Positions 17,611 to 28,062 are shown, counted from the first letter of the stretch. The stretch is DNA of 38,570 bases from Candidatus Kaiserbacteria bacterium RIFCSPHIGHO2_01_FULL_53_31 (GCA_001781095.1 MFKU01000010.1:78254-116823); one strand, 5' to 3'. Translations and numbers: made by a program. The notes: a model not told the origin generated them from the letters alone.

Positions 17611-19833
17611 TCAGAAATCCTGGTAGGTGGGGGGTATGTTGACCGTTACGGAGGCCGTCGCGGTCGCAAGTCCGTTGTTGCAGCTCATGACATATTCCGT
17701 TTTCACCGAAATATTAGTTGCCGTTTCTTCCCCTGCGATGACTTTATTCTCATCTGCGGTAAGTGACTTCCACGCTTCGCCGTTCTGAGTTATAGAACAG
17801 TCCGTTACATCAGTCGCGGACCATCTAATATCCGAGGAACCCCATTTTGGCACGCGGTCTGGAGTAGCCGTAATAGAGGCCTGCGGATTCAGCACATAGA
17901 CCGTTACAATATTTGAAAGGCCTGTTCCACCAGCACCGGTGCAAGAGATTTGATAATCATAGCGAGGATCAGTTAGAGAACCCGTTGAGGCACTGCTGTT
18001 TGTGCCGCTGATTGCTGGCATACCGCCGTCAACTGCGTTCTTGCATGAAATCGCGTTCGTTGCGTTCCAAGAGAGTGTGGCTGACTCTTTAGGATTGATT
18101 GTTTCTTCCAATTTATCATTAACGCGGAGTGTTACATCAGGCGGCACGAGAAGAGTGAAATTTGTTTGTTTACAATTATCAGTTTTCCCAGGCGGAGTAG
18201 TTTCCGTAACGACATTATAAGGATCGACGCACATGGTGAGTGTGTGATTCGCTCCTGATAGTCCCTGCGTTGAAATGGTGGCCGGCTTAATATTTAGGGT
18301 GCCGACGGGGAGCGCCCGTGTCGTTGTGGAATATTTTATATTCGGCGCCGCCGTCGTTGTGCAATCACTCATCTGGGCTGAGTCCACGCAAAATTGAACC
18401 GCAAACGGTCTCGCTGTGAAAAGTCCCGTATTTTTAACTTGTCCCGAGATAGTTATATCGCCTCCTTGCTGAAGCAACGTTGGATTCGTAGTGACCGCAA
18501 ACGCGTTCAGATTAGTCTTATTATTAGTCGCGGTATCGAGCGGTACGTATCCTGTGATATACACGCCACTCGGAGTTGCTGCTATACCAAGCGGTTGTTC
18601 CTTTAAGCCAAAATTGGAAACAGAACGATTAAGCACCGCTCCATTTGCAGTGTTGTATCGAATTGTATAGAAATGATTGGTCCAGTCACCAAACGACTTC
18701 CCCGTTACATACACTGAACCGCCATCGGGCGATATGGCAATAGCGGTGGCCTGGTTATGTTGTGGCGGATTCACATATGACCTGCCGTCCGCATATCTCT
18801 CAGAAGCTATCCATTTCCTATTTCCCGCCGCATCGTATGCAACAGTGTAGTAAATCCACATCGCGTAGGGGCCAGATACATATCCCGTAATGTACACATT
18901 TCCATAGGTGGAATTGGAAGGATTGTCATCGACGGCTATTTGCATCGGATATGTTGCTGATTCTATTTTTTTGCCCCAGACAGGGTCTGGAGTTGTATCA
19001 ATAACGCCTGCATTAATTTTGTATCGAATCGTGTTATAGGCCTGAGAAAAACTGTTCGACCACGCTTGTCCAAACGCATATAAATAGCGATTGCCCTGAT
19101 ACGATCCCAAGGCTAGACTTCCATTGCCCTGGGTGGTGAACATAGACATATATCCGCTCTGATATTCGTACGTCCAATAATCTGAAGTACTTTTGGCGGT
19201 AGGAGTTCCTGTCGTAGTCGCGAACAGCTCCCAGTTCCAATAATTGCATATGATTGGAGAGCCACTAAAAGGACCGTAATTGCCGCCGCCGGCATATAGC
19301 ATTCCGTTTTCTACTACCAGGCTTGCTTCGGCATTCGCATAACCACATTTAGTGCGCTCTTGTCTCGGCCAACCACTCATGGTTGAGCCGTCACTTCCAG
19401 AATATTTAGCGAATTTGCGAGAATACGCGCTAGAAGTGAATCCGGTATAAATATCTCCACTTAAATCCACGGCCATGGCTCGAAACTCACGGAAGATATT
19501 ATTGTTTACCAACCATTGCTTGCGTCCTGATGGCGTATCGAACTTGATAATCAATCCCCAAGGATATACTGAGCTGTAACCATAACCCCCCACATAGAGA
19601 GAACTGCCAAAAGGGATCACTTGGTTCCCATAGTCCGCATTCGTTGAGACGTCGAGAATAGCATCTGGATTTGTCGCCGGATTCCAGTTTGGAAGAACGC
19701 TCTGCAAGTCTCCTGAATAGCCAGTCGTAATGACATCTTGAGACGCAAAAGCTGGCGTCACATACAACAAGGCAGCGAAAGTCGCCATGAGTATTCTGTA
19801 AACAATAGAAGACGTTGAGGAATTCAATTTCAT
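17611..19833 (-). CDS. Secreted beta-propeller-like / CARDB / Ig-like protein ending in PTYQDF
   Basis: Signal peptide; repeated YVGGYGY / IYTGFTSS / VYITGYVSG / VYVTGKSFGDW blades; CARDB-like middle; Ig-like C-terminus VTVNIPPTYQDF. Confidence 0.8.
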   Translation of the reverse strand: MKLNSSTSSIVYRILMATFAALLYVTPAFASQDVITTGYSGDLQSVLPNWNPATNPDAILDVSTNADYGNQVIPFGSSLYVGGYGYSSVYPWGLIIKFDTPSGRKQWLVNNNIFREFRAMAVDLSGDIYTGFTSSAYSRKFAKYSGSDGSTMSGWPRQERTKCGYANAEASLVVENGMLYAGGGNYGPFSGSPIICNYWNWELFATTTGTPTAKSTSDYWTYEYQSGYMSMFTTQGNGSLALGSYQGNRYLYAFGQAWSNSFSQAYNTIRYKINAGVIDTTPDPVWGKKIESATYPMQIAVDDNPSNSTYGNVYITGYVSGPYAMWIYYTVAYDAAGNRKWIASERYADGRSYVNPPQHNQATAIAISPDGGSVYVTGKSFGDWTNHFYTIRYNTANGAVLNRSVSNFGLKEQPLGIAATPSGVYITGYVPLDTATNNKTNLNAFAVTTNPTLLQQGGDITISGQVKNTGLFTARPFAVQFCVDSAQMSDCTTTAAPNIKYSTTTRALPVGTLNIKPATISTQGLSGANHTLTMCVDPYNVVTETTPPGKTDNCKQTNFTLLVPPDVTLRVNDKLEETINPKESATLSWNATNAISCKNAVDGGMPAISGTNSSASTGSLTDPRYDYQISCTGAGGTGLSNIVTVYVLNPQASITATPDRVPKWGSSDIRWSATDVTDCSITQNGEAWKSLTADENKVIAGEETATNISVKTEYVMSCNNGLATATASVTVNIPPTYQDF

Positions 19834-20525
19834 TGGATGTTTTTATTGCAGAGGCTTTGCAATATGGGGTTCGCTAGGGTTACGCACGCGGCATTTGAAG
19901 CGGGTTTGCTAGAGATGATCGTGTAATAACTTTTACAGTCCTGCTCTCCGTCCTTTGAGAAATTAGAACAGTCCACTTTCTTCCCTTCCGATATTTGTTC
20001 TATATAAACACTGTCTTTGCATACGCCCACCCCACGCGGAATCGGGACCTTGGCACACACGCTAGCATCATTCCCATCGACAGCCGCTTTTGACCAATAC
20101 TGAAAGAGACAGGAGTCCTTTAGTTCCTGAGAGCCTGCGCTATCGCAGATGATCGGGCTCGTCGCTCCATGTACCTTCTGCGTGATGATGTTACTTTTGC
20201 ACAAATCTATCGGGAATAGCTCGTTGTCGAGCTTATCGCAGTACGACACATCGCCTTTTTGCTCGGCGAGGTTCATATAGATATTCCCTTCGCATACAGT
20301 CTGATATGAGACACTGCCGATGTTAATATCTTTCGCCTTTTCACATTCGATAGGATCATTGGTCTTAATGAGGTCTGCTACCCGACCCTCCAGCATCTGA
20401 ACTCGTTCGACTGAGGATAGCTCCTCACTCGCCCCCGGTTTCCAGATTGTCGCTGTGTAAACACCGGCAGCGGCCACGATACCGATTACCAGTAATGCCA
20501 AAGCGATTTTGACCCTAGAATCCAT
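19830..20525 (-). CDS. Membrane-anchored Cys-rich protein of unknown function
   Basis: 231 aa; N-terminal TM IALALLVIGIVAAAGVYTATI; many Cys; start overlaps nothing upstream, stop overlaps the next ORF start (19830/19833). Confidence 0.7.
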   Translation of the reverse strand: MDSRVKIALALLVIGIVAAAGVYTATIWKPGASEELSSVERVQMLEGRVADLIKTNDPIECEKAKDINIGSVSYQTVCEGNIYMNLAEQKGDVSYCDKLDNELFPIDLCKSNIITQKVHGATSPIICDSAGSQELKDSCLFQYWSKAAVDGNDASVCAKVPIPRGVGVCKDSVYIEQISEGKKVDCSNFSKDGEQDCKSYYTIISSKPASNAACVTLANPILQSLCNKNIQ

Positions 20526-20612
20526 TTAATTTGATTATATCTTGATATAGAGCCAGTTCAGCCCGAACGGCGTTTAGGGGTGGACAACGCGCTAGTACGA
20601 ACTCCTGCAGGG

Positions 20613-21953
20613 TCAAAATTCCTTGAAAGCGGGCAGAATATTGACGGTTACCTCGTCTGAAGCAGTAGTCCCATCGCTTCCTGTACAATTTATTCTGAAT
20701 ATTGTCTGTGCGGTTATAGGGTCACTTGTCTCGCCGGGATTCATATTCATCGTTCCCGACCAAGTCGTGTCGGTTCTGTTGTTGGTTATGCTGCAGGATG
20801 TCGTGTTTGACGACTCCCAGGTGATGACCGTTGTGCTATCTTTTGGTACACGCGTCGGTTCAGCGTAAATATGCGCTCCCGGTCCTGGAGGAGGCATCGC
20901 TATCGGAGCCGTCACATCGATGCGAGTCCATTCCCCGCAATTGTTTTCTTCATTTGCTTGCGGCGGTGCCTCAGTAATCACGCCGACATTTCCTGCTGAA
21001 CTTTTATCGGCACAGGCACGCATGTAGTAAATTCCGGGGTTATTAAATGTGTAGCTCCTCAATCCTGAAGTGCCAGAGGAACGGGCGGCAAGAGCAGACG
21101 AGGGATCGGTGCCAGCGAAGGCAGCCCTGGTCCCAGATGAATCAGCAGCGACTTGGAAGAGATTCGTGAAGCCGGAACCGGTTGCTGCGTCACCAATGTT
21201 TGAGATCTGAGCGGAAAAGGGACTCCCAATACCTGCGGTTACTGCAGTTGGAGAGATGCGGCCCGCAATGAGATCAGGAAGCGCCGAGGCGCATGCTGGA
21301 TTATTACGCGGCCCTGAGATACCGTATGTGGTTCCGTCTTGAGCTGTGCCTTTCGCGTGAATTGCGCCGATGTTTTCAGAACCCCACGCATAATTCTGCC
21401 ATGCACAGGTGGTATCTTGTACCCAACCGTAGGTCGTCCCGTCTTCAGCGGTTCCAGACAAATGGATCCAACCATCCCATCCACCACTACCAGGATCGAG
21501 GATGTCGAAAGCTGGATTGCATAGATTTTGATTCCAGGCTGCCGTAGGATCTGTATCGGAGTACGCCGCACACGCTCGAGCCCACCCTGTTATTCTCCCG
21601 CCATTTTTTACGTCAACTTCCGCATCACAGTTAGGTGCAGTAGGACAGCTGATTAGTTGGTCAGAATTAAATGTGACCCATCCAAGATAATCCTGTCCCT
21701 GCACCCACGCGTAACCAGAGAGTACCCCGGTTGTAGTATTTTCACAGACCCCATACGTACTACCACTGAAATTTATGGCCCCCAAATACTGGGACCACGC
21801 GTACCCTGAAATAGGTACGCTTTCAATAGGACAAGTGGCAGCGTGAGCGCGAGGAGTGCTAGCCACAATTCCTATGCTTGCCACGACGAGAAACACCAGG
21901 ACATAAAACAGCTGAAAAAGTCTACGGTGAGGATAAAGGGTCACGATGTTCAT
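20613..21953 (-). CDS. Secreted CARDB/Ig-like protein ending in PAFKEF
   Basis: Signal peptide; repeated ISGYAWSQYLGAINFSGSTYG-type motifs; CARDB-like LPDLIAGRISPTAVTAGIG; C-terminus EVTVNILPAFKEF. Confidence 0.8.
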   Translation of the reverse strand: MNIVTLYPHRRLFQLFYVLVFLVVASIGIVASTPRAHAATCPIESVPISGYAWSQYLGAINFSGSTYGVCENTTTGVLSGYAWVQGQDYLGWVTFNSDQLISCPTAPNCDAEVDVKNGGRITGWARACAAYSDTDPTAAWNQNLCNPAFDILDPGSGGWDGWIHLSGTAEDGTTYGWVQDTTCAWQNYAWGSENIGAIHAKGTAQDGTTYGISGPRNNPACASALPDLIAGRISPTAVTAGIGSPFSAQISNIGDAATGSGFTNLFQVAADSSGTRAAFAGTDPSSALAARSSGTSGLRSYTFNNPGIYYMRACADKSSAGNVGVITEAPPQANEENNCGEWTRIDVTAPIAMPPPGPGAHIYAEPTRVPKDSTTVITWESSNTTSCSITNNRTDTTWSGTMNMNPGETSDPITAQTIFRINCTGSDGTTASDEVTVNILPAFKEF

Positions 21954-22249
21954 AGTGCCGTCGTCGATTCAATTACTTTGGCAGTTGTCGTTGTGGAATA
22001 TTTCGGTGATCCCTTGGCAGTGGTATTTTCCAGCAATTCGTCTGGAATGCTTTGCGGCGTGCCGACTGCTGTAGTTGAATCAATTGCCTGCTGCAACAAT
22101 TCCGCTTTAGTAAGAGTGTTCGCCGCAAATGGAAACCAACCATTGCGCCAACTCACCCCAATCCACACGACGAGAATTGTAGTAACGAAAAGAACTCCCA
22201 GAACCTTCAAGGAAGGTTTCATTAAACCGCTGGAGTAGACTGGCAGCAT
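21950..22249 (-). CDS. Small single-TM protein of unknown function
   Basis: 99 aa; N-terminal TM KVLGVLFVTTILVVWIGVSW; Ser/Thr-rich; stop overlaps the downstream ORF start (21950/21953). Confidence 0.6.
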   Translation of the reverse strand: MLPVYSSGLMKPSLKVLGVLFVTTILVVWIGVSWRNGWFPFAANTLTKAELLQQAIDSTTAVGTPQSIPDELLENTTAKGSPKYSTTTTAKVIESTTAL

Positions 22250-22255
22250 AGCTCG

Positions 22256-22996
22256 TTATCGCAGAACTCCACTACCCAATGGAATCCAATAAGCATGCGC
22301 GACCGATGGGTGGCACTCATCTTGCCAAACTCTTACTGTGTCCCCACTTCTGACTGGTGACATCATCGACTGTTGAGGACCATCGTTAAATGCTGCACCG
22401 TATTGTCTGCTTGTGCCAACGGGCGTCTCAATGCGGGTACGGCAAACAACGTCCCCCCACCCGCCATTCGCATAATCAACATTAACTACTACAAATCCAC
22501 CCCCAGACGCCGTGTACGATTGATTCATATTAATTGACTGCCAACTTCCAAAGTCACCGCCGCCTGAAGTTTTGCTCAAGCACTTCGTCGAATCACTGTT
22601 CAGACAGAAGTCGTCACCGCTCAGCCCACTATTCATTTGGAAATAGCTTCCGACTGTTTTTGATAATGTGCTATCGCCCAAAGTAAGGCTACCTGTCGTT
22701 CCGTTGCCAATTCGGGTTGTGCCATTTACATCCAATTTATATCCCGGACTCGCAGTCCCGATGCCAACGTTGCCGTTTGGCACAAGAAGACCATTAGGCG
22801 CAGTCCCCGTCCAATTAAGAGTCAGACCGCCATTCTTCACTTGCCCAGCACCGCTTGTGTTAAGAGGAGCAAACGCATCGGCGTTTGGAGGAGCGGTCGG
22901 CGGCTCAGTGAATCCTGCGTACACTTGAATGCCGATCGAGAAGATCATGGTCCCGATGACGAGGGCGGCTGACGGAAGAAGACGGCGGATGTTCAT
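22256..22996 (-). CDS. Secreted tail-fibre-like protein
   Basis: Signal peptide; GNVGIGTASPGYKLDVNGTTRIGN, a motif common in tail-fibre-like surface proteins. Confidence 0.65.
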   Translation of the reverse strand: MNIRRLLPSAALVIGTMIFSIGIQVYAGFTEPPTAPPNADAFAPLNTSGAGQVKNGGLTLNWTGTAPNGLLVPNGNVGIGTASPGYKLDVNGTTRIGNGTTGSLTLGDSTLSKTVGSYFQMNSGLSGDDFCLNSDSTKCLSKTSGGGDFGSWQSINMNQSYTASGGGFVVVNVDYANGGWGDVVCRTRIETPVGTSRQYGAAFNDGPQQSMMSPVRSGDTVRVWQDECHPSVAHAYWIPLGSGVLR

Positions 22997-23116
22997 GGAA
23001 TGAATTTGGCTTAAGTGGGTTAATACTCATCCAGTATAGCTCGACAGCTATACATTTTGACAAGTACAGTAAATCTTTGTGGATAGTCTCTATAGCACAG
23101 AGTTCATTGTACTTAG

Positions 23117-25261
23117 CTAGAATTCCTTAAAAGCCGGAAGAATATTGACGGTTACCGACGCTTTTGCGGCACCGCTATCGCAGTTGATGGTATAGACAGA
23201 CCGCGCAATAATGTTGGTGGCCAATCCCGACCCCGCGATGGTTGGTCCGGCTGTCGTTCTCGTCGCGAGACCAGGCCCTGATATCGTACAGCTCGTTGCA
23301 ACATGTGATGCATCCCAGGTAATGGTTGACTCACCGGTCTTTGGTACTCGCGTTGGATCAGCGTAAATATGAGCATCGGGTTGCGGTAGATTCACGGCAG
23401 CAGCCCTCGTAGCGGTGCAAGTAATCGCCCCATGATATCCGCAAAACCAAGACGCAGAACTTTCTGGAACAGGGAAAATCGGCGTAATGTTGACGTACGT
23501 AGTTGGTGACCATGTGCCGCCAACTTCCGAACAGCTTGGGGATGAAGTGTTTGAATAATGGCTACAATATACATCTCCCCCTGCGGCATCATCCCAACAA
23601 TTATAGCCGCCCTGGCAATCCCCCTGCTTCTGCGCGTATCCAGTGGAGCAAAATGCAGTCGATGTGAGACTCGGCCACTGAGTCCCATCAGCAGCTGTGT
23701 ACGTTCTGTTGGTCGCACTCGGACCACCCGCATTAGGCCCGCAAGTTACAGTGGGTGGCGAAGCGACTGCGAAGTTTGTCCATCCGTTGCAGTTATTGTT
23801 CTCGTTGCTCTCGTTGATCACCCCTGCCCAATACCCACTCCAGTTTGGGAAGTCAGCACAGAGCGCCACCGAATACGTGCCGGCTGTGTAGGTATTTGCT
23901 GGAATTGTCACTGACACAGGAGCACTTCCCCCAGCACTCATGGCGCCCAAGGTAACAGTGCCGCCTTGTACGTCATCAACAGGGCCGTTGCCCCCATTTG
24001 ACCCTTTGCGAACGACAAAGGCATTTCTGAACGACCCGCCTGTGCTCGCTTGGCCTATGTTTTGAATATTTCCCACGAGGGTAATAACATTTGCCGTCGT
24101 CGGCGTGCCTGGAGACAGGAGGGGAAGATTAGTCACGGTAAGATCAGACTGAGCGGCAGGAGGCGTGCATGCTGGGTCTGACCCGCCTATCAAGGCCCAG
24201 CGGGTAGGATCGTTCAGTTTCGATATCCAACCTGTATTTGGGCCTGGATAGTAGTTATTATAGGCCCAGAGTTGCCAGTTATTCCCGTTCGTATCGTTCG
24301 CGCCTGTACAATATTTTGTCCATGTCTGTGTTTCCGTACATGAAGGACTGCTGCCATTATTGGCTCCTTGGCAAGTCCATGTCCAACTCGTAGTGTTATC
24401 CTGCTGAGTAACAGCGGTTCCCGGGCTGCAGACATAGTGGACAGCAGGATTAGAACAGGCACCGTTTAATGGCGCAGGGCTCCGACTTGCATAGCATGTA
24501 GGACTTGGGCTGCCACCATTGGTGCCGGAGCAGGTCCATGTTACCGAGCCGCCAAGTGGAGGGAAGGACGTGGTGCTGGGAGAACCACTCGCACACTGGA
24601 CATACGGAGAGTAGCTTGTCCTGTCGTAAGGATAGTTACCGGTAGGGTCGCCTTGATATGTTCCTGCGGCGTTACCACAGGAGCCATTCACCGCAGGTAC
24701 AACAACTGTATACGGGAGACTACCTATAGGAAACTCCGTATAACGTTTATTACTTACCATCGGTATGCCAAATTCATTTCTGTAGGCTCCCACGTAGACA
24801 GAACCGCTAAAATCAATTTGTGAATTGATCGGGGTGGGGCCTGCATTAAATTGTGCCGAACCGACACTCCCCACATTACTTCCGTTATCTACTACAAACG
24901 CACCCGATTCACCCGCATCGGGGTCCCAAGATACAGAGGCGACTGGTTCGTCAAGGAGAGACCGTGTTACCCCGTCTCTTTTATTAGTTCCGTGGATGTA
25001 CGATGAGATATATGGATCCCTGTTGGAGCAAGCTGCTGAGGTCACTCCTCCGGTTGCGGTGATAACATCGCCTGTCGCGTACGTCGTCGACTTATCCAGT
25101 GTTATGTCGTAGTCAAATGTAATAAGCTCACAGCCCAAGGGCGGCTGACAACCTAAATTCTGAATGACACTGAAAGTTTTTGCATTGGCTGCCGGCACTT
25201 TTACTGCAAAAAATAACGCAACAACTAGACCCCCCAAAGATATTCGAATCAAAAATTTCAT
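23117..25261 (-). CDS. Secreted CARDB/Ig-like protein ending in PAFKEF
   Basis: Signal peptide; CARDB-like SDLTVTNLPLLSPGTPTTANVITLVGNIQNIG...NNCNGWTNF; C-terminus ASVTVNILPAFKEF. Confidence 0.8.
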   Translation of the reverse strand: MKFLIRISLGGLVVALFFAVKVPAANAKTFSVIQNLGCQPPLGCELITFDYDITLDKSTTYATGDVITATGGVTSAACSNRDPYISSYIHGTNKRDGVTRSLLDEPVASVSWDPDAGESGAFVVDNGSNVGSVGSAQFNAGPTPINSQIDFSGSVYVGAYRNEFGIPMVSNKRYTEFPIGSLPYTVVVPAVNGSCGNAAGTYQGDPTGNYPYDRTSYSPYVQCASGSPSTTSFPPLGGSVTWTCSGTNGGSPSPTCYASRSPAPLNGACSNPAVHYVCSPGTAVTQQDNTTSWTWTCQGANNGSSPSCTETQTWTKYCTGANDTNGNNWQLWAYNNYYPGPNTGWISKLNDPTRWALIGGSDPACTPPAAQSDLTVTNLPLLSPGTPTTANVITLVGNIQNIGQASTGGSFRNAFVVRKGSNGGNGPVDDVQGGTVTLGAMSAGGSAPVSVTIPANTYTAGTYSVALCADFPNWSGYWAGVINESNENNNCNGWTNFAVASPPTVTCGPNAGGPSATNRTYTAADGTQWPSLTSTAFCSTGYAQKQGDCQGGYNCWDDAAGGDVYCSHYSNTSSPSCSEVGGTWSPTTYVNITPIFPVPESSASWFCGYHGAITCTATRAAAVNLPQPDAHIYADPTRVPKTGESTITWDASHVATSCTISGPGLATRTTAGPTIAGSGLATNIIARSVYTINCDSGAAKASVTVNILPAFKEF

Positions 25262-26576
25262 AGGATGTTTGCTTTTCTCCCTTTAACCACTAAGGCTCCA
25301 CTCACGATCAGAATTATAAATCCCATGAGAATATACAGGATTGGTCTCTCTTTGAAGGAGCTCATAAACCACGAGCCGCTCGAAACCTGCCCGGAGGTAA
25401 ACGCGACTGTCTCTTGCGCGAGAGCAGAGTCAGATTCGTCTACGATGGTTGCAGTTACACGCGGATCAGTGCAGAAATGCGTAATAGAAACTGCATGACT
25501 GGTTAATGTGTTGCGTTCGATTTCATCGGACGGTACGGTGAACGTTGCGTCTTTTGCACATTTGTTGTTGCCTCCGTCCGTAATAGAAATTAGCAAATTA
25601 CTTGCTGTGTTATGCGATGAAGCCTTTCGAGCTCCTATAAATGAATCCGCGGATCCGGTCCAATACACGGAAACGTTTGCACTGTCTCCTGCTGCGTAAT
25701 AATCCTTATCAATTAAAACATTTTGAATCGTTGCGCTTGGCCCACGTAAGACGTAGTGAACTGGAACATTATTAGAGATAGCGATTCCATTCGATGGGAC
25801 GAGCGACAACACAGCGTCATACGCCTGTGGAGCAGATGCCTTTGGCACGATGAAAGAAACTTCTTTCGTTTCATTACTTGTAAACGTCACAGTCTTTTGA
25901 ACGTCTTTTGAATCAATAACCCGTTCGCCGAAAATGGTTCTCTGATAGGTAACGAATGAAGGTGTTACTGTAATGGTTCCTGACCCTTTCCGTTGTACGG
26001 CGCAACTTCCTTCTATTATTTCATTCTGGTCAATATCTACTCCTTGATTTATCGTATACGAAGGCGATCCTTTTTCTCCGACGACGTGGAGCACACAGGT
26101 GTTAGGCTTAATAAGTAGGTAGGATGGCGCTGATGCGTTAAGTGTGACTGTCCCTATGAGCATTGTCGAAAGTGGTAAGCCATTTGATGTTCTTAGCAAG
26201 CCCCACAGCTCATACTGTCCTGTAAGGTAGATCGGTGGAACATAATCGACTTCTAATTTAATTTTCTCCTTTTCTCCGAGGGACAAAATCTCGTCATAGA
26301 CCTTCGTATCCCATACTTCTCGTGAGTTCGCGGTTTTTTTACGAGTTGGATACCGTAATGTATGTCGCCCTGATTTCCTAGATTGTTACTAACACTGCAA
26401 ATGATACGTAGTCGCTCATCAGTCGAGGCTGTTTGCGTATACGTGCAATCCTGCATGTTCACATCCGCGACAATTTGAACGACAGGCTTAAAAGGAGAAC
26501 TCGTTGCCGCTTGCGCTTGTACGAACAGTGGCAGCCCCAGTCCAAAAAAGAGTATTGCGAGACCCCTCGATATCAT
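25258..26576 (-). CDS. Membrane-anchored Ig-like surface protein split by an apparent frameshift at an A7 run (ORFs 26253-26576 and 25258-26286)
   Basis: The 107-aa ORF carries a signal peptide and the 342-aa ORF carries Ig-like domains and a C-terminal TM. A -1 shift at GTA-AAA-AAA yields continuous VKKTANSREVWDTKVYDEILSLGEKEKIKLEVDYVPP. Confidence 0.75.
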
Positions 26577-26632
26577 TGGTCTAATTGTAGCTTGTAAAAC
26601 ACCTGTGGTACGTAAAGGGAGTTGATAACTAA

Positions 26633-27997
26633 TTAATTATTCGCAAGGAAATCGATGTTCGCTTGGATGGACGCAACCTTCGCCATGACCTGGCTTGCGT
26701 AGGCCTGGCCCGATGTCGCCCAGGCGCCGCCTGCGTAGTATTTTGCTGCCGCGGTACGCTCGGCGGTGTATCCGCCAGCACCGGCGCCCAGTCGTCCGAG
26801 ATAGATAGACATCGCCATGATGGCGTCCTGAGGATCCCAAGGGTTAGCGACCGCGACGCCGCGCGCGGAGGCAATTGTGCCGGCGAGGCCAGCCCATGTT
26901 GACGCGATAAACTGTGCCGGCCCCATCGCACCTCCCCACCCGCCCGCGCTCGCTATGGGACACGAGACGACTTGATGATGCGGGTCGAACCCAAGCTGAC
27001 CGGCGAGCGCGAGGAACGGCGGTACATCGCGTGTCGGGCTCATCACTCTCGCGAACGCAGTACCCGTGTTCTTACCAACTCCCGCGCCCGTCGCATCATC
27101 CGTGAGATAGCACTGCCCGACATTCGCACCGAGATTCGACTCCTGGGTTAGGATAGCGAGTGCGAGCGCTGGATCGACGCCTGTCACCTTCTGTGCTTTC
27201 TGCGCATATTGCAGTGCCGTGCCGAATTGAATCGCCGCTGCGTCGCGCAGCGGGAAGAGCGCCGCACGTATTGCCGCCGCCTTCGCCTGCCGTTCTGCGA
27301 GGACTTTCTTATATTGCGTTTCCTGATTCGAAGTTATCGCGAGGAGCTGCTGCTTCTGCGTTTTGTCGCTCGCTATCTTCTGCTTCTGTGTTTCCACGAC
27401 ATATTTCGCATCGACGGTCTGATTCTGTTTTGCTGCTAAATCAGCTTTCTCGATTTCTGTTTGTGCCTTTGCACTCCGTATATCCGCGAAAAGACTCTGC
27501 AGGTCGGTCTTGATGAGAACGAACGCATCAAGATCGGCAAAAAAAGAGGACAAGTCGTCATTTGATAGTGCAATAGCGATGATGGATGACTGGTCAATCT
27601 CGTCCTCCTTGCGCAAGATCGACGCAAGCGCTTCTTTCCCCCGCTCAATGCGACTCGACAGCTGTCCGATGACCGCGTTTTTCTTCTGTATCTGAGCAGA
27701 AAGTTGTTTGATGGTGATGTTTTTCGCGTCAATTTGCGCCTGAGCCGCTTTAATCTTCGCATTCAGCGTTGTCACATCTCCTTGCAGAGAGTTCTTTTGT
27801 GCCTGTGTATCCTTGATGATTTGCTGCTGCACGGCGATCTCCTTCATGAGCTCGTCGTATTGCACCTGCAGCGCAGCACGCTGCTCTGGCGTCAGGTCTT
27901 GCGCCTGCACCGATGGCTGAAATACCGGGGAAATAACACCATAGGATGTGACGAGTAGAATAGACGCGATGCAGACCTTTCGAAACATGCTTTTCAT
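26633..27997 (-). CDS. Coiled-coil peptidoglycan hydrolase / lytic transglycosylase-like
   Basis: Signal peptide, long coiled coil, then GVDPALALAILTQESNLGANVGQCYL ... GGWGGAMGPAQFIASTWAGLAG ... NPWDPQDAIMAMSIYL. Confidence 0.88.
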   Translation of the reverse strand: MKSMFRKVCIASILLVTSYGVISPVFQPSVQAQDLTPEQRAALQVQYDELMKEIAVQQQIIKDTQAQKNSLQGDVTTLNAKIKAAQAQIDAKNITIKQLSAQIQKKNAVIGQLSSRIERGKEALASILRKEDEIDQSSIIAIALSNDDLSSFFADLDAFVLIKTDLQSLFADIRSAKAQTEIEKADLAAKQNQTVDAKYVVETQKQKIASDKTQKQQLLAITSNQETQYKKVLAERQAKAAAIRAALFPLRDAAAIQFGTALQYAQKAQKVTGVDPALALAILTQESNLGANVGQCYLTDDATGAGVGKNTGTAFARVMSPTRDVPPFLALAGQLGFDPHHQVVSCPIASAGGWGGAMGPAQFIASTWAGLAGTIASARGVAVANPWDPQDAIMAMSIYLGRLGAGAGGYTAERTAAAKYYAGGAWATSGQAYASQVMAKVASIQANIDFLANN

Positions 27998-28009
27998 TAT
28001 AGCAAAACA

Positions 28010-28044
28010 AAATACGCGAGACTCGCTACGAGTCGCGCGTATTT
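28010..28044 (-). terminator. Intrinsic terminator downstream of rplY
   Basis: Minus strand AAATACGCGCGACTCG-TAG-CGAGTCTCGCGTATTT followed by TGTTTTG; 16-bp stem with one mismatch. Confidence 0.75.
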
Positions 28045-28062
28045 CATCCTCTGCCTCCCGTC

